Of a stretch of 64,000 nucleotides of DNA, positions 48,745 to 57,173 are shown one piece after another; position 1 is the stretch's first letter; every line of letters begins with the position of its first letter. The DNA comes from Neochlamydia sp. AcF84 (GTDB taxonomy: Bacteria > Chlamydiota > Chlamydiia > Chlamydiales > Parachlamydiaceae). Under the pieces are notes generated by a model that saw nothing but the letters and a program-made list of their open reading frames with translations, was not told where the DNA came from and did not search any database. The position numbers were made by a program, and so were the translations under genes. The stretch spans positions 1 through 64,000 of the forward strand of contig NZ_VJOT01000073.1 in assembly GCF_011087585.1 (NCBI RefSeq), read 5' to 3'.

Positions 48745-50364
48745 CTACAAAGTCTCTAAATGGCGAACCATTGCCTCGCCTAAAGCAAACTCAGATTTTT
48801 CGCCTATCCCTCTTTTAAAAGAAAATTGATCAACAATTTTATTAGCTAAAATTTTACCCAATTGCACTCCTTCTTGATCAAAAGAATTAATCCCCCAGAT
48901 AAATCCTTCAAAGGCTACTTTATGTTCGAAGTAGGCAAGTAAAGAGCCTAAAATATGGGGCGTTAACTGACGTGCTAACAGAATATGAGAAGGCCTATTG
49001 CCAAAAAAGCTTTTATTTATATTTTCAGGATCTTTTTGACCGGCTGCTAAAGCTATGGCTTGCGCAAAAAGATTAGCTAGCAGCTTTTCTTGAGAATAAG
49101 TCCCTTTATATAAAAAATCTTTTTTATACTGAGATTCTTTAAAACCGATAAATTCCACAGGAATAGGAGAAGTTCCTTGATGAATAAGCTGAAAGAACGA
49201 ATGTTGGGCATTGGTACCCGGCTCACCCCATATGATAGGCCCTGTCTGAAAATTAACGTGATTGCCTCTTCGATCGGTATGTTTCCCGTTAGATTCCATG
49301 TCAAGCTGCTGGATATGAGCAGGAAAACGTGATAAAGCTTGAGAGTAAGGAATAAGCGCCACGGTAGGATGCCCTAAAAAATTTCGATTCCAAATGCCTA
49401 ATAAAGCTCCTAGTAAAGGCAAATTATGCTTGATGCTTGGATTTAAAGCCACCTTATCCATCGCGTTGGCGCCTCTAAGTAGCTCCCAAAACACTTCAAA
49501 TCCAAAGGCAAAAGAAAGCATCACTCCTCCTACCATCGAGGTGGTAGAATAACGTCCTCCAATCCAATCCCAAATGTAAAAGCTTTCTAGGTATTGATCA
49601 GGATTATCCATAGGGCTGCCACGACCTGTAACAGCTACAAAATGATTACGAGGATGAAGGGAAGCTTTTTGGAAATGAGACCGAACAATTTCTTCATTCG
49701 TTAATGTTTCAAGTGTGGTCCCAGATTTTGATACACAAACCACTAAAGTAGCAGACAGATCCACATCTTTAAGAACCATGGCGGCATCATCAGGATCGAC
49801 ATTGGAAATAAAGTGCACTTTTCGGCCCTTTTTCTGCAAAGGCTGCAAAGCCAAATAATGGGCTTTGGGTCCTAAATCTGAACCTCCGATGCCTATCATG
49901 ATTAAATCTGTAAAACTTTGATCTTTATCAATTTTATTGATAAAATGCTGCAGCTTATCGATCTCCTTTTTAGCCTCTTTTGTTGCCTCAGAAGCCTCTT
50001 TCGACTGATTAGGAGCCTCAAAAAAATCTCTTACCGCTGTATGTAAAACCTTTCTATTCTCACTAGGAAAGCCTTCAATTTTATTAACAGTTTCACCCGC
50101 CTGCATCTTTTTCATCGCTTGTATTACGCCTGCTTCGCGTGATAGCTCCACCAAAGCTTGCATAACCTCTTCTGTTACTTGTTCTGTGCCATACAAAAAT
50201 TTTATGCCACAAGCTTCAGCACTAAGCTGCTGCAAACGAGTTGGAGTTAAGAGTTGGGGATCCGTTAAGTCACAAGGATGCCTGGCTAGTTCCTTTAGTT
50301 TCGCAGTAGCAAGAAAATGATCAAATGACCGACTGTTCACACCACACTTTTCTACCATAGACAT
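48745..50364 (-). CDS. pgi: Glucose-6-phosphate isomerase
   Basis: Interconverts glucose-6-phosphate and fructose-6-phosphate in glycolysis and gluconeogenesis. The 539-residue protein has the sugar-phosphate site IMIGIGGSDLGPKAHYLALQ, CVSKSGTTLETLTNE, YIWDWIGGRYSTTSMVGGV, the catalytic ESNGKHTD region, GEPGTNAQHSFFQLIHQG and a C-terminal NSFDQEGVQLGK. Length and motifs are normal. It probably heads the unit pgi-small hypothetical-xerD. Confidence 0.96.
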   Translation of the reverse strand: MSMVEKCGVNSRSFDHFLATAKLKELARHPCDLTDPQLLTPTRLQQLSAEACGIKFLYGTEQVTEEVMQALVELSREAGVIQAMKKMQAGETVNKIEGFPSENRKVLHTAVRDFFEAPNQSKEASEATKEAKKEIDKLQHFINKIDKDQSFTDLIMIGIGGSDLGPKAHYLALQPLQKKGRKVHFISNVDPDDAAMVLKDVDLSATLVVCVSKSGTTLETLTNEEIVRSHFQKASLHPRNHFVAVTGRGSPMDNPDQYLESFYIWDWIGGRYSTTSMVGGVMLSFAFGFEVFWELLRGANAMDKVALNPSIKHNLPLLGALLGIWNRNFLGHPTVALIPYSQALSRFPAHIQQLDMESNGKHTDRRGNHVNFQTGPIIWGEPGTNAQHSFFQLIHQGTSPIPVEFIGFKESQYKKDFLYKGTYSQEKLLANLFAQAIALAAGQKDPENINKSFFGNRPSHILLARQLTPHILGSLLAYFEHKVAFEGFIWGINSFDQEGVQLGKILANKIVDQFSFKRGIGEKSEFALGEAMVRHLETL

Positions 50365-50543
50365 AAAAAAACCTCACTTGAATAGGATAGCCTTGTTATA
50401 ACCGATGAACAATAAATGATGAAGAGCAAAAGTAAAATTTATAAATAAAATTTTATTACTTTTTTGGGGCTTAAAAAGGAAGGCTAATCAACTAAACTTT
50501 TCTCTTGTCCAAACCCTTAATAGAGAAAGAATGTTAGGCTGCC

Positions 50544-51590
50544 TTACTCGCCATCCCTATTATTCATCATGCTAAAAGATCCTTTTTCACTTTTTACATA
50601 CGGTATCTCTTTTGCTAACCCTAGAGAAGAGCCCACAGTAATGACTGTCCCCCCTGCAGCACAAAAGCCTTGCAGGTTGCGCTTACCTTGCCTTGTTAAG
50701 CTGGAGGAAATGACGACTAAATAGTCCAGCCCTTCCCATTCATGAAGAAGATAATTTTCTGGGATAATATTGAAAGCAACTCTTTCATTTAATAAATCGC
50801 GTAATATCTCTTCTAGCTCTTGATAGGTTTGTTGATCTCTCCATTGATAGTTAGGGAGGCAAACACCTACAGGTGCAGGCTTAAAATTAAATAAGTAGGG
50901 AAGCTCACTATTTTTAACGAGCAGATGTAATCTCCCCCATCGTTCGCGATGCGTTAGCTGAACTTCTAAACTTAAGCTTAACGATAGATCTTTATCTAAA
51001 GTCACAAAGATAGGCATTTCATCAGGCATTCGATTGGCTAAAAATGCTAAATATTCTGCTCCCACCTCACGTGCAAATAATGCTTGAGAGGTAGAAAAGG
51101 GTAATTGATCATTTTCATTACCCTTCGTAGTTTTCCATTCTTTATAATTAGATTGTAGTTCATCATCCCAGCTCATTTGAGATTTAAAGTTTACGGGCCC
51201 TCGATAGATGTTTACCCCTAAGGTTTGATCTTTAAATTTATTCCATAAATTATCCCGAAAGTGCTCGAGAGAAAGAAGCAGAGATAAAAACTGGGTTTGA
51301 TTAGATAAGGGCCACTCTAAACGATCAAATAAACCTAAATCTAAGTCCCAAAAAAGCAGAAAGCCTTCTTTCGAAGAATTTTCTGCAACCTTTTCTATTT
51401 TTTTCCAGTCAAGGCTTGCCGTCACTTTGCCATCTAATTTAAGTGAAATGACATTATAGCCAGCAGGGATTTTTTCATCCTCTGCTTGCCATTCATAAAG
51501 CTTAGGCTTAAAAATTTTTCCTTGGTAATAAAAGTAAGGTTTATCCCAAACTAGCCTTTTTGTATTTTCAGGGATCTCCTCGACACTCAT
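50544..51590 (-). CDS. Chlamydia-type hypothetical protein coupled to trmB
   Basis: The 348-residue protein overlaps the end of trmB by four bases (ATGA), so the two are translated together. I do not recognise the family. The N-terminal part alternates beta and helical segments (GYNVISLKLDGKVTASLDWK, FLLFWDLDLGLFDRLEWPL) that may form a glycosidase-like barrel. The C-terminal ~90 residues (EGLDYLVVISSSLTRQGKRN, then GGTVITVGSSLGLAKEI) look like a glutamine-amidotransferase/beta-galactosidase-trimerisation fold. No signal peptide is seen. Any sugar-related role is only a guess from this fold impression. Confidence 0.6.
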   Translation of the reverse strand: MSVEEIPENTKRLVWDKPYFYYQGKIFKPKLYEWQAEDEKIPAGYNVISLKLDGKVTASLDWKKIEKVAENSSKEGFLLFWDLDLGLFDRLEWPLSNQTQFLSLLLSLEHFRDNLWNKFKDQTLGVNIYRGPVNFKSQMSWDDELQSNYKEWKTTKGNENDQLPFSTSQALFAREVGAEYLAFLANRMPDEMPIFVTLDKDLSLSLSLEVQLTHRERWGRLHLLVKNSELPYLFNFKPAPVGVCLPNYQWRDQQTYQELEEILRDLLNERVAFNIIPENYLLHEWEGLDYLVVISSSLTRQGKRNLQGFCAAGGTVITVGSSLGLAKEIPYVKSEKGSFSMMNNRDGE

Positions 51591-52264
51591 TTTTTAATAA
51601 ACCTATGATAGCGAATTGTTTTACCCTTGGAGCGCCAAAGCTCCTCAAAATAAGAAGTGCCATAACCTTCTTCTTCGGTAGAAAAGTGGGGATGAGAATA
51701 GTAAGATTTAAAATCTGCGGCTGACAAGAAAACTTCAAGCGCTTCTTGCGAGTAGCTTATATCATCCGTAACAAAAGTGAGAGCTTTATCTGTTTGCATC
51801 ACCCGAGCTAATTCCTGGACAAAGTGAGGCTGTATTAAACGGTGCTTAGCATGTCGCAATTTAGGCCAAGGATCCGGAAAGTTGATGAATACATTAGCAA
51901 TACTAGCAGAAGGAAAGTAAGTGCGAGTGGCCATCAACCCCTCTCCACAAACAACAATCAAGTTCTTGAGCGAGCCATTTTTAATTTTGGACCAGATCTT
52001 ACGCACACGGGTAAATTTTCTCTCGATGGCAACCCAATTAAGATGAGGATGGGCCTCTGCTTGTGCTACTATCCAAGCCCCATTTCCGCTGCAATATTCT
52101 AAATTGACAGGCTGATCATTGCCAAAAAGCGAAGGATGAGACCACCCAGGAAACTCAAAATGATTTTGAGCTAGATGCCTATCGGGTAAGTACCATATGC
52201 CATCATGGATGGTAACTTTTCTATTATCTTTAGGAAAAGGGGGTATCAAATCAGCAGGCTTCAT
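51587..52264 (-). CDS. trmB: tRNA (guanine-N7)-methyltransferase
   Basis: Uses S-adenosylmethionine to form m7G46 in tRNA variable loops. The 225-residue protein has the SAM-binding loop LEYCSGNGAWIVAQA, WVAIERKFTRVRKI and the catalytic/tRNA signature FPDPWPKLRHAKHRLIQPHF. The C-terminal TSYFEELWRSKGKTIRYHRF is also typical. It is followed by an overlapping hypothetical gene. The methionine aminopeptidase gene upstream is divergent, with about 230 bases between. Confidence 0.93.
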   Translation of the reverse strand: MKPADLIPPFPKDNRKVTIHDGIWYLPDRHLAQNHFEFPGWSHPSLFGNDQPVNLEYCSGNGAWIVAQAEAHPHLNWVAIERKFTRVRKIWSKIKNGSLKNLIVVCGEGLMATRTYFPSASIANVFINFPDPWPKLRHAKHRLIQPHFVQELARVMQTDKALTFVTDDISYSQEALEVFLSAADFKSYYSHPHFSTEEEGYGTSYFEELWRSKGKTIRYHRFIKK

Positions 52265-52492
52265 AATCCCAATAATTTTTTTTGAAACAAGTTAATATCA
52301 TCTGCCACCCAAGCATGTAGCCAGGGTACATTATTCCAAGCGGCCTTAATAAAAAACGGCTTTAAGTCAATCGATCATTCATCTATAATGCTCAGGAGAG
52401 AAAAAAAGCCCTTTTTTAAAATTTACTTAAAATAAGATATATCAAATCTGCCAAAAAGTCTACTGCTTATCTTTGGGGATTTAAGGAACTCT

Positions 52493-53386
52493 ATGATCGG
52501 TCGAAATCATGAATGCTGGTGTAAAAGCGGTAAAAAATGGAAGAAATGCCATTTTCCTCATCTTAGCCCTGCATTAAAAGAAACAGAACACTCCCAACTT
52601 TTAAAGAAAGAGTATTTAAAAAGATACAATATCATCCTTAAAAATGAGCAGGAAATCACAGCCATACGTAGAGCCTGCCATCTAGCTTCCTATATTCTTG
52701 AAGAAACCTGTAAAATAGCTAAAGAGGGTATTACCACCTTGGAAATCAATGATTTTGCGCATCGGTTGCATTTAGAGATGGGAGCCATTCCTGCTCCTCT
52801 TCACTATGGCCATCCACCTTTTCCTAAAAGCATTTGTACTTCTCTTAATGAGGTCGTTTGTCATGGCATTCCTAATAAAATCCCCTTAAAAGAGGGAGAT
52901 ATATTAAATATTGACGTCACCTGCATCTTTGAAGGCTACTATGGCGACTGCAGCAAGATGGTTAGCATAGGTAAAGTCTCAGAAGAAAAACAGTTAGTCA
53001 TGGAAGTAGCGTATGAGTGTTTAAAACGCTCTCTCGCTATTTGTAAACCTGGGGTGGAAATCAAAGAAATTGGTAACGTAATAGAAGCTTACGCGCGCGC
53101 GCATCACTGTTCTGTTGTCCATCAGTTTGTAGGACATGGGGTAGGAATAAACTTTCATGAAAACCCCCAAATTCCTCATGCTTATAATGGAAGCCAGATT
53201 CCTTTGGCACCAGGGATGATATTTACTATCGAGCCTATGATTAATGCAGGGGTTCAAGAGGCGATAATTGACCAAGAGGATGAATGGACTGCTCGCACTA
53301 AAGATGGTAAAGCGAGTGCTCAATTTGAGCATACTTTACTCATTACTCATGAGGGGCATGAAATTTTAACTAACTGGCAAAGATAA
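52493..53386 (+). CDS. map: Methionine aminopeptidase with SEC-C zinc motif
   Basis: Removes the initiator methionine from new proteins. The 297-residue type I enzyme has an N-terminal SEC-C extension (GRNHECWCKSGKKWKKCHFP: C-x-C...C-H), which binds zinc and may contact ribosomes, as in other chlamydial Map proteins. The metal ligands sit in their motifs: NIDVTCIFEGYYGDCSK (two D), GHGVGINFHENP (H), MIFTIEPMI (E) and AQFEHTLLI (E). HYGHPPFPKS provides the substrate histidine. Confidence 0.95.
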   Translation: MIGRNHECWCKSGKKWKKCHFPHLSPALKETEHSQLLKKEYLKRYNIILKNEQEITAIRRACHLASYILEETCKIAKEGITTLEINDFAHRLHLEMGAIPAPLHYGHPPFPKSICTSLNEVVCHGIPNKIPLKEGDILNIDVTCIFEGYYGDCSKMVSIGKVSEEKQLVMEVAYECLKRSLAICKPGVEIKEIGNVIEAYARAHHCSVVHQFVGHGVGINFHENPQIPHAYNGSQIPLAPGMIFTIEPMINAGVQEAIIDQEDEWTARTKDGKASAQFEHTLLITHEGHEILTNWQR

Positions 53387-53509
53387 CGATCTTTAATTTT
53401 CCCCTCACCTTCCCTTTTACTTTATATACCTACTCTCGCTTACCCTCATTGCAAGCTAGTAGCTAGAGCAAGTGGCGATGGCTTTACCTTTTTTTATAAG
53501 AATAAAAAA

Positions 53510-55564
53510 TTATAAGCTAAGCTTAGTAATAATCTCGTTTAAACTCTCTACCTCTAGATAATAAGTTTTTTCTAAATTATCCAATTGGTTTTGCATTTGG
53601 ATGATATGTTGCGTTAAATGTTGGGCATAAGGGTCTACATTAAACTGCTCTTTTTCTTGAATAAGCAGTTGTAATTGAGAAATTTTTTCTTCTGCATAAA
53701 AAAGTTTTTGCCTGGTGTGCTCTAAAACGGTAGATTTATCATTAAATTGCTCTTTTAGCTGTAAGTACATTCCCTCGGCACGGCGCCTTAAAGCATACTC
53801 TTCATGGGAATTGGGTGTAGGTTGAAGGATAAGTTTTTCTTTTTTATCTTGCCTAGCATGCTGCTTAGCACTTTCCTCTGCTTTTTCTATTGCCAGGCGA
53901 GCTGCCTCAAGCTCCTGCATGTTTTCCTTTAAGGCCGCTTCTAACCGCGCTTTTTCTTGCTCAAGACCCTTAAACTGTTGGAGCTCACCTTGAAGCTTTA
54001 TAAGAGTAGAATTTAAGCTTATCTTTTCCTGTTGCAAGTCTTCGATTTGATGGGCCCATTTTTCTTGTAGATCTTGATAGGCTATTTTCTCTTCGTGAAG
54101 CTGAGTTAGTTCTTTTTCATGCGTTTGTAAATCTTCTAAAGCACTCTGCAGGCTAAATTGTATGTTAAATATCTCTTGATCTTTGGCGTTAATTAGCTCG
54201 CTAAGATTTTGAGTTTCACTCTTATGACAAAGAATACAATCTTTAAGCTCATTTTGCACTTGTTGCAGCTGCTTTTTTACTTCAAGAGAAGCTTTCTTTT
54301 CTTCTTCCAGTTCTTCCCACGCTTTCTTTTCATTAAAACTTTTAAGCTCTAGCTCTTTTTGCATGAACTGCAGGTTATCCTTAGAACGCTCAATTTCTTG
54401 CTTGGCAAGTTCTATCTCAAGGGTAGCTTGTCCAGATCGCTCTTCTAGCCAGGAGCTTTTCTCTTCAAAATCTTTTAGTGCTTGAGAAAGAGCTCTCACC
54501 TGCTCTTCAAAATGTTGAATTTCTCGTTGATATTGGCTTTTGATATTTTCTATATTTTCTGCAGAATGGCTATCAATGATACTTGCACACTTTTCCAGCT
54601 CTTCATGGGCTTCTTGAAGTTGATCTTTAATGTAAAGGATTTCCTTACGTTTCTCCAAAAGCTCATCTAGCATACGCTCATTTCTAACCGCTTGATTATT
54701 CAGCTCTGCAGTGAGTAAATGCACTTCTTTCTTAAAAGCTTGAGCCTCTTGTTGGGAATCTTTTAGCCCCTCAGTAAGTGCTTCTAGTTGTTTATTTGCA
54801 CTTTGCATGTCAGCTTGGTATTGCAGCCTAAGCTTTTCTAATGGAGGATCATCCTGCATAAGCTTGAGTGCTTCTGTTCGCTTAGCTAGCTCTTTATTAA
54901 TTTCAACGAGTTGATCGCTAAGCTGCAGGGCTTCTCCACGTTTGTCCAGCAGCTCTTGTAATAGCTGCTCCTCTTTAAAAGATCTTATTTCAAGTTCATG
55001 TTTAATAGCTTGGGCATCAGCCTTATACTTTTCATTTTCTAATTTTACCTGCTCAATCTCAGCTTGAGAGCTTTTTAAAAGAGAGTCTAGATGATTATTT
55101 TTCTGCTGAGAGTGATAGAGTTCTTGAGTAATTTTCTCTAATTTTTCCTGGGGACTTTCTTTTTCATGCTGGCTCTCTAGCCTCCCATTTTCAAGCTTGA
55201 AGAAGCCTTCTTCTGTAGCAGAAGAGGGAGATTGAACCTCTTGTATCAGAACTAAAGCAGTATCATAGCTATAACTGGTGATAAAAAAAGTAAGTAAAAT
55301 GGAAAAAGTAATCCCTCCATGCCACGCCGGAGAATTAATAAGTATCGGATGATAGAAAGACAGCAAAAATGCTAATGAAAAGCCAGCTAAAATGAGACCG
55401 CCTCTTTTTAAATACCAGCAAACAGGTAAACCTAAAACAAGACTGAAGGCTAACAAGGGTGTGAGTGGAGTGGGACGCAAGAGCATGATGAAAAGGGTAG
55501 CTAAGGCTAAGAGTGGACCTACCACGCTCCATAGAAAAAACTGACGTTCACGCGTTAAGTTCAT
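53510..55564 (-). CDS. Membrane-anchored long coiled-coil protein, Inc-like
   Basis: The 684-residue protein has about four hydrophobic helices at 10-30, 33-50, 53-70 and 83-103 as close pairs, then about 550 residues of nearly continuous coiled coil rich in E, Q, K and L (QLLQELLDKRGEALQLSDQL). Internal copies of the pattern L-x-E-L-L-(D/E)-K-R suggest expansion by duplication. Bilobed N-terminal membrane hairpins followed by a cytoplasm-facing coiled coil fit chlamydial Inc proteins, which tether host factors. It could also be a structural envelope protein. No signal peptidase site is evident. It is convergent with map; a short hairpin near the map stop is too weak to call a terminator. Confidence 0.6.
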   Translation of the reverse strand: MNLTRERQFFLWSVVGPLLALATLFIMLLRPTPLTPLLAFSLVLGLPVCWYLKRGGLILAGFSLAFLLSFYHPILINSPAWHGGITFSILLTFFITSYSYDTALVLIQEVQSPSSATEEGFFKLENGRLESQHEKESPQEKLEKITQELYHSQQKNNHLDSLLKSSQAEIEQVKLENEKYKADAQAIKHELEIRSFKEEQLLQELLDKRGEALQLSDQLVEINKELAKRTEALKLMQDDPPLEKLRLQYQADMQSANKQLEALTEGLKDSQQEAQAFKKEVHLLTAELNNQAVRNERMLDELLEKRKEILYIKDQLQEAHEELEKCASIIDSHSAENIENIKSQYQREIQHFEEQVRALSQALKDFEEKSSWLEERSGQATLEIELAKQEIERSKDNLQFMQKELELKSFNEKKAWEELEEEKKASLEVKKQLQQVQNELKDCILCHKSETQNLSELINAKDQEIFNIQFSLQSALEDLQTHEKELTQLHEEKIAYQDLQEKWAHQIEDLQQEKISLNSTLIKLQGELQQFKGLEQEKARLEAALKENMQELEAARLAIEKAEESAKQHARQDKKEKLILQPTPNSHEEYALRRRAEGMYLQLKEQFNDKSTVLEHTRQKLFYAEEKISQLQLLIQEKEQFNVDPYAQHLTQHIIQMQNQLDNLEKTYYLEVESLNEIITKLSL

Positions 55565-56056
55565 TACTATACAAAAATGCTCTAAAGTCTATTAATTAGG
55601 GTCAACCTTATAACAAACTCATCAAAATGTAAAGTAGTAAGTGTGAGAGCCTGCTTAATAACATTTAGAGCAAAGCTTTATTGGCACAACCCGAATTTCA
55701 GAACTAAAGGCAATAGAGAAGCTAGCTCTCTCTATAAATAGTGGTGATAAAAAAATTCTGCAAGCTTAAATAGAACCCTATGCGTAGAATATTAATCAAT
55801 GATATTACTTTTGCTTTCACAAAAAAACTCATCTTAAAAAATTTATGCCACACGATAAAAAATGCTTTTATGCGCGTTTATTCTTTTCAATCATTATTAA
55901 AGCAGGATCAGGCTAAATTTCCTGAGCGATAAATATTTTCTTCTAATTAAGCAAGATGAAAAGCTTCTAAGAATATTTCTTTAACCTCTCTCCTCAGAAC
56001 TAGAGGCCTCCTGCTTATTTAATAGGAAAGAAGACTTTCAAGTAAGGCTTAATTTT
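55565..56056. other. 490-bp intergenic region, nothing recognised
   Basis: AT-rich with stops in all frames. No tRNA, repeat or hairpin of note. It should hold the promoter of the coiled-coil gene on the minus strand. Confidence 0.5.
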
Positions 56057-56260
56057 TTATAAGAAAGCTTCTTCTTCTTTTTCATCGATAAAAGATTGGG
56101 CCCCTTGTAGCAGATAAGCAACTAAAGAAGAGTCCCCTTCATAAGTCATCTGCACTTGCATGTTACCATCTTCTACGGGTTTATCGCAGGTAATAAGAAC
56201 ATAACAAGCATGATTTTTAGATAACGTATCGTATAATTGCTTTTGCTTATTAGACTTCAT
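56057..56260 (-). CDS. Small conserved-looking protein
   Basis: The 67-residue protein has a very good ribosome site, AAGGAG, seven bases before the ATG, which argues it is real. It begins MKSNKQKQLYDTLSKNHACY, contains VLITCDKPVEDGNMQVQMTYEGDSS as two probable beta strands, and ends with an acidic EKEEEAFL. No signal peptide or membrane segment. Function unknown; a similar small acidic protein family may exist in chlamydiae. Confidence 0.65.
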   Translation of the reverse strand: MKSNKQKQLYDTLSKNHACYVLITCDKPVEDGNMQVQMTYEGDSSLVAYLLQGAQSFIDEKEEEAFL

Positions 56261-56623
56261 CTAATCTCCTTAGCATTTGCCTCCACCTCTAATTTTTTTG
56301 GCTTAAAGCTTCTTTATAAATTCTATTGATCAATTAAAAGCTCCCTTTACTCACTTATACTTTTAACCCAATATTTGTCACATTATACGATGAGAGTAAT
56401 TATGAAAAGTTAATTTGATAAGATTTTTTATTGAAGATGTAAGCTAATGTAAATAGGCACTCTACAAAAAAAATTTTCTAAAGGAGTGCGCTCTTTAGCA
56501 TTTAAGTAGAGAAAAAAAGTCTAAAATAACCCCTCTACAGCTGAAGTGAAAAAAATTCTAAGCTTAATTTTTATCTTCTTGTTTTACATTTGCCTCAAAG
56601 GAAAGATAAGCAACTATTATTTT
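56261..56623. other. 360-bp intergenic region, nothing recognised
   Basis: AT-rich sequence with no hairpin, RNA or repeat that I can support. Confidence 0.5.
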
Positions 56624-56866
56624 TTATTTAGTAAAATGGTCATAAAAAGCATCTGCTCGCATGCCTGGCCATCCATAATTTTTTTCATTTAAATCATCCA
56701 TATGGCTATCTATCGCTCTTCCATAAAACAATCTGGCCCCCCTCTTTGGAGCATAGCAATCTTCTGTTATTTGGCTCTCTTCTTCACCAACATTCTGTTC
56801 CTCTGCTGCCTCTAAAGGCATATATCCTATCACAACCATTCCCATCAAAAAAGCTAATCTATGCAT
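56624..56866 (-). CDS. Small secreted protein
   Basis: I place the start at 56866 (MHRLAFLMGMVVIGYMPLEA) because AAAGGAG lies about seven bases upstream. An in-frame ATG at 56887 has no such site. The first ~20 residues form a signal peptide with a probable cleavage after PLEA. The mature protein is about 60 residues: acidic (EEQNVGEEESQITED), then RGARLFYGRAIDSHMDDLNE and a C-terminal GMRADAFYDHF. No family recognised. A periplasmic or exported product is likely. Confidence 0.6.
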   Translation of the reverse strand: MHRLAFLMGMVVIGYMPLEAAEEQNVGEEESQITEDCYAPKRGARLFYGRAIDSHMDDLNEKNYGWPGMRADAFYDHFTK

Positions 56867-57173
56867 TTTTTTCTCCTTTATCGCCACAAATAGTATTATT
56901 AATTTTTTTAATAATTTTTCAATCTTTTAATCATTTAAAGAGGATTAAGAGAGCTGAAAATAGCAGGATATTTCTATCTTTCAACATTTTATATGGGCTA
57001 GGTGGCCTTATCGAGAGAGGTAGTTAATTTTAGACTTTAAGACAGAAACAGTTAAAATTTAAAAAAGATCTTTTCAAAAGTAGCTGACCCACCTATACTA
57101 CAAGATGAATAGATGTAAATTTTTTAACTCTTCACCTGTTTATCCATCTTTAAATTGCTCAATCAAAATGTTT

